Part shown: in pieces, positions 63,407 to 64,000 of the stretch
Position numbering within the stretch: position 1 is the first letter of the stretch
How the letters are laid out: each line of letters begins with the position of its first letter
Origin: Geminocystis herdmanii PCC 6308
GTDB taxonomy: Bacteria > Cyanobacteriota > Cyanobacteriia > Cyanobacteriales > Cyanobacteriaceae
Direction: 5' to 3'
NCBI RefSeq assembly: GCF_000332235.1
Contig: NZ_CM001775.1
Location: 3,518,172-3,582,171, forward strand
DNA: 64,000 nucleotides
Notes under the pieces: generated by a model
The model's input: only the letters and a program-made list of their open reading frames with translations
Told to the model about the DNA's origin: nothing
Databases searched by the model: none
Made by a program: the position numbers and the translations under genes

Positions 63407-64000
63407 TAGCAATAAGGAATCATTTGTGAGAAAATACTAAAAACAATTAGTAAGAAAAATTGTGAAAGAATTAGACCAGTTTATCGAATCAAATCCAGAT
63501 TCTAGAGAATTAAAAAGGGCATTAGCAGTCAGAATGACCCTTCAAGGTTATTCACATCGGGCAATCAAGAAAATTCTCCAGGTCTGTTCAGGATTTATTA
63601 GTAAATGGAAAGAACAATATATTATTCATGGCATAGAAGCACTCAAATTAGGATATAAAGGTTCGGTGGGATATTTGAGTAAAGAGGAAAAAACAGAACT
63701 GTTTCAATGGCTAAACAGTCAAGAAAGTTTGACCTTAGGGGAATTAGAATATTATATAGCCCAAAAGTACGGAGTAACTTATCAGGCAAAATCAAGCTAT
63801 TATGATCTATTAGATGAAGGACAAATATCATGGAAAAAATCCCAAAAGAAAAATCCACAAAAAAATCAAGATTTAGTGGATAAAAAAAAAGAAGAAATAA
63901 AGGAATATATCGAGAAAAATAAAGAAAAAATAGAGTTGGGGAACTTAAAAATATTTTTTGTGGATGAATGTCACTTATTATGGGGTGATATTTGTGGATA
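63407..64000 (+). mobile_element. IS630-family insertion sequence, left part
   Basis: The element starts TAGCAATAAGGAATCATTTG directly after a TA (63405-63406), followed 55 bases later by its transposase gene, and continues beyond the window edge. Its terminal sequence matches the right end of the family C MITE at 2051-2182. Confidence 0.85.
63462..64000 (+). CDS. IS630-family transposase, 5' part
   Basis: The frame runs without a stop to the window edge (179 codons). It starts near GTG 63462 (VKELDQFIESNPDSRELKRA), has two helix-turn-helix regions (GYSHRAIKKILQVCSGFISK and a second near LTLGELEYYIAQKYGV), a lysine-rich linker (SWKKSQKKNPQKNQ) and the first part of the DDE catalytic domain, FFVDECHLLWGD, where D is the first catalytic acid. 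The start is uncertain because in-frame codons extend back to 63441 with no ATG. It inserts at TA like other Tc1/mariner-type enzymes. No frameshift in the visible part. Confidence 0.9.
   Translation, partial: MKELDQFIESNPDSRELKRALAVRMTLQGYSHRAIKKILQVCSGFISKWKEQYIIHGIEALKLGYKGSVGYLSKEEKTELFQWLNSQESLTLGELEYYIAQKYGVTYQAKSSYYDLLDEGQISWKKSQKKNPQKNQDLVDKKKEEIKEYIEKNKEKIELGNLKIFFVDECHLLWGDICG

Overview
The window reads as chromosomal DNA of a low-GC unicellular cyanobacterium, most like the Geminocystis/Cyanobacterium group. The sequence carries the photosynthesis genes acsF and psbM, cyanobacteria-restricted families (DUF1400, DUF2103, DUF3750, a photosystem II S4-domain protein, a PDZ/Fe-S DUF512 protein, a DnaK3-type chaperone, Uma2 proteins), and very many copies of the HIP1-type core CGATCG. 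The genus is an inference from AT-richness and gene content. No rRNA, tRNA, CRISPR array or prophage was recognised.

Layout. 0-7.5 kb: fragment of a conserved gene, DUF1400 protein, acyltransferase, a 983-residue double glycosyltransferase, orphan HicB, Nfu, hemerythrin, clpS and DUF2103. 7.8-15.9 kb: two large methyl-accepting receptors, which between them have three GAF domains with the cysteine pair of DXCF cyanobacteriochromes, separated by a small DUF6887 protein and a Uma2 protein. 16-22 kb: acsF, psbM, DUF3750, M23 peptidase, truB, mntP and the S4 protein. 22-32 kb: a SNF2 ATPase, dnaK3, a VKOR-thioredoxin fusion and an S9 peptidase. 32-41 kb: a likely restriction-modification pair, a PGM1-related ATP-grasp enzyme, proB, a glycosyltransferase and htpG. 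41-53 kb: class D beta-lactamase between direct repeats, a broken CHAT gene, two cupins, a 2H phosphoesterase, cobH, a solitary structured RNA element resembling an IS200/IS605 right end with omega RNA, a diguanylate cyclase, the DUF512 protein, a PIN toxin-antitoxin pair, a Cya2-like CHASE2 nucleotide cyclase, cysK and a J-domain protein. 53.5-57.4 kb: envelope-sugar genes (SDR epimerase, glycosyltransferase, sugar nucleotidyltransferase) interleaved with toxin-antitoxin genes. 57.5-64 kb: ygfZ, truncated genes, a PHP phosphoesterase, comEC, two unknown genes, and the left part of an IS630 element that interrupts a gene.

The intergenic DNA is rich in repeats. At least four families of short non-autonomous elements with terminal inverted repeats can be recognised (A: 5241-5490 with 7-bp target duplications; B: 11502-11704, 30190-30384 and 58553-58764; C: 2051-2182, with ends matching the IS630 at the right edge; D: 28818-28925). 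Nearly all of them carry short tandem repeats of about 7 bp. The same kind of heptamer array also occurs alone, in two cases directly in front of a start codon and in one case beginning inside a coding end.

Functionally the region mixes housekeeping genes (chlorophyll synthesis, PSII, proline, cysteine, cobalamin, tRNA modification, chaperones) with signalling (predicted light-sensing receptors, c-di-GMP, probable cGMP) and accessory genes (restriction-modification, toxin-antitoxin, polysaccharide, mobile DNA). The best candidates for something new are the solitary omega-RNA-like element, the paired receptors, and the inverted-repeat elements whose stems are built from different heptamer repeats.
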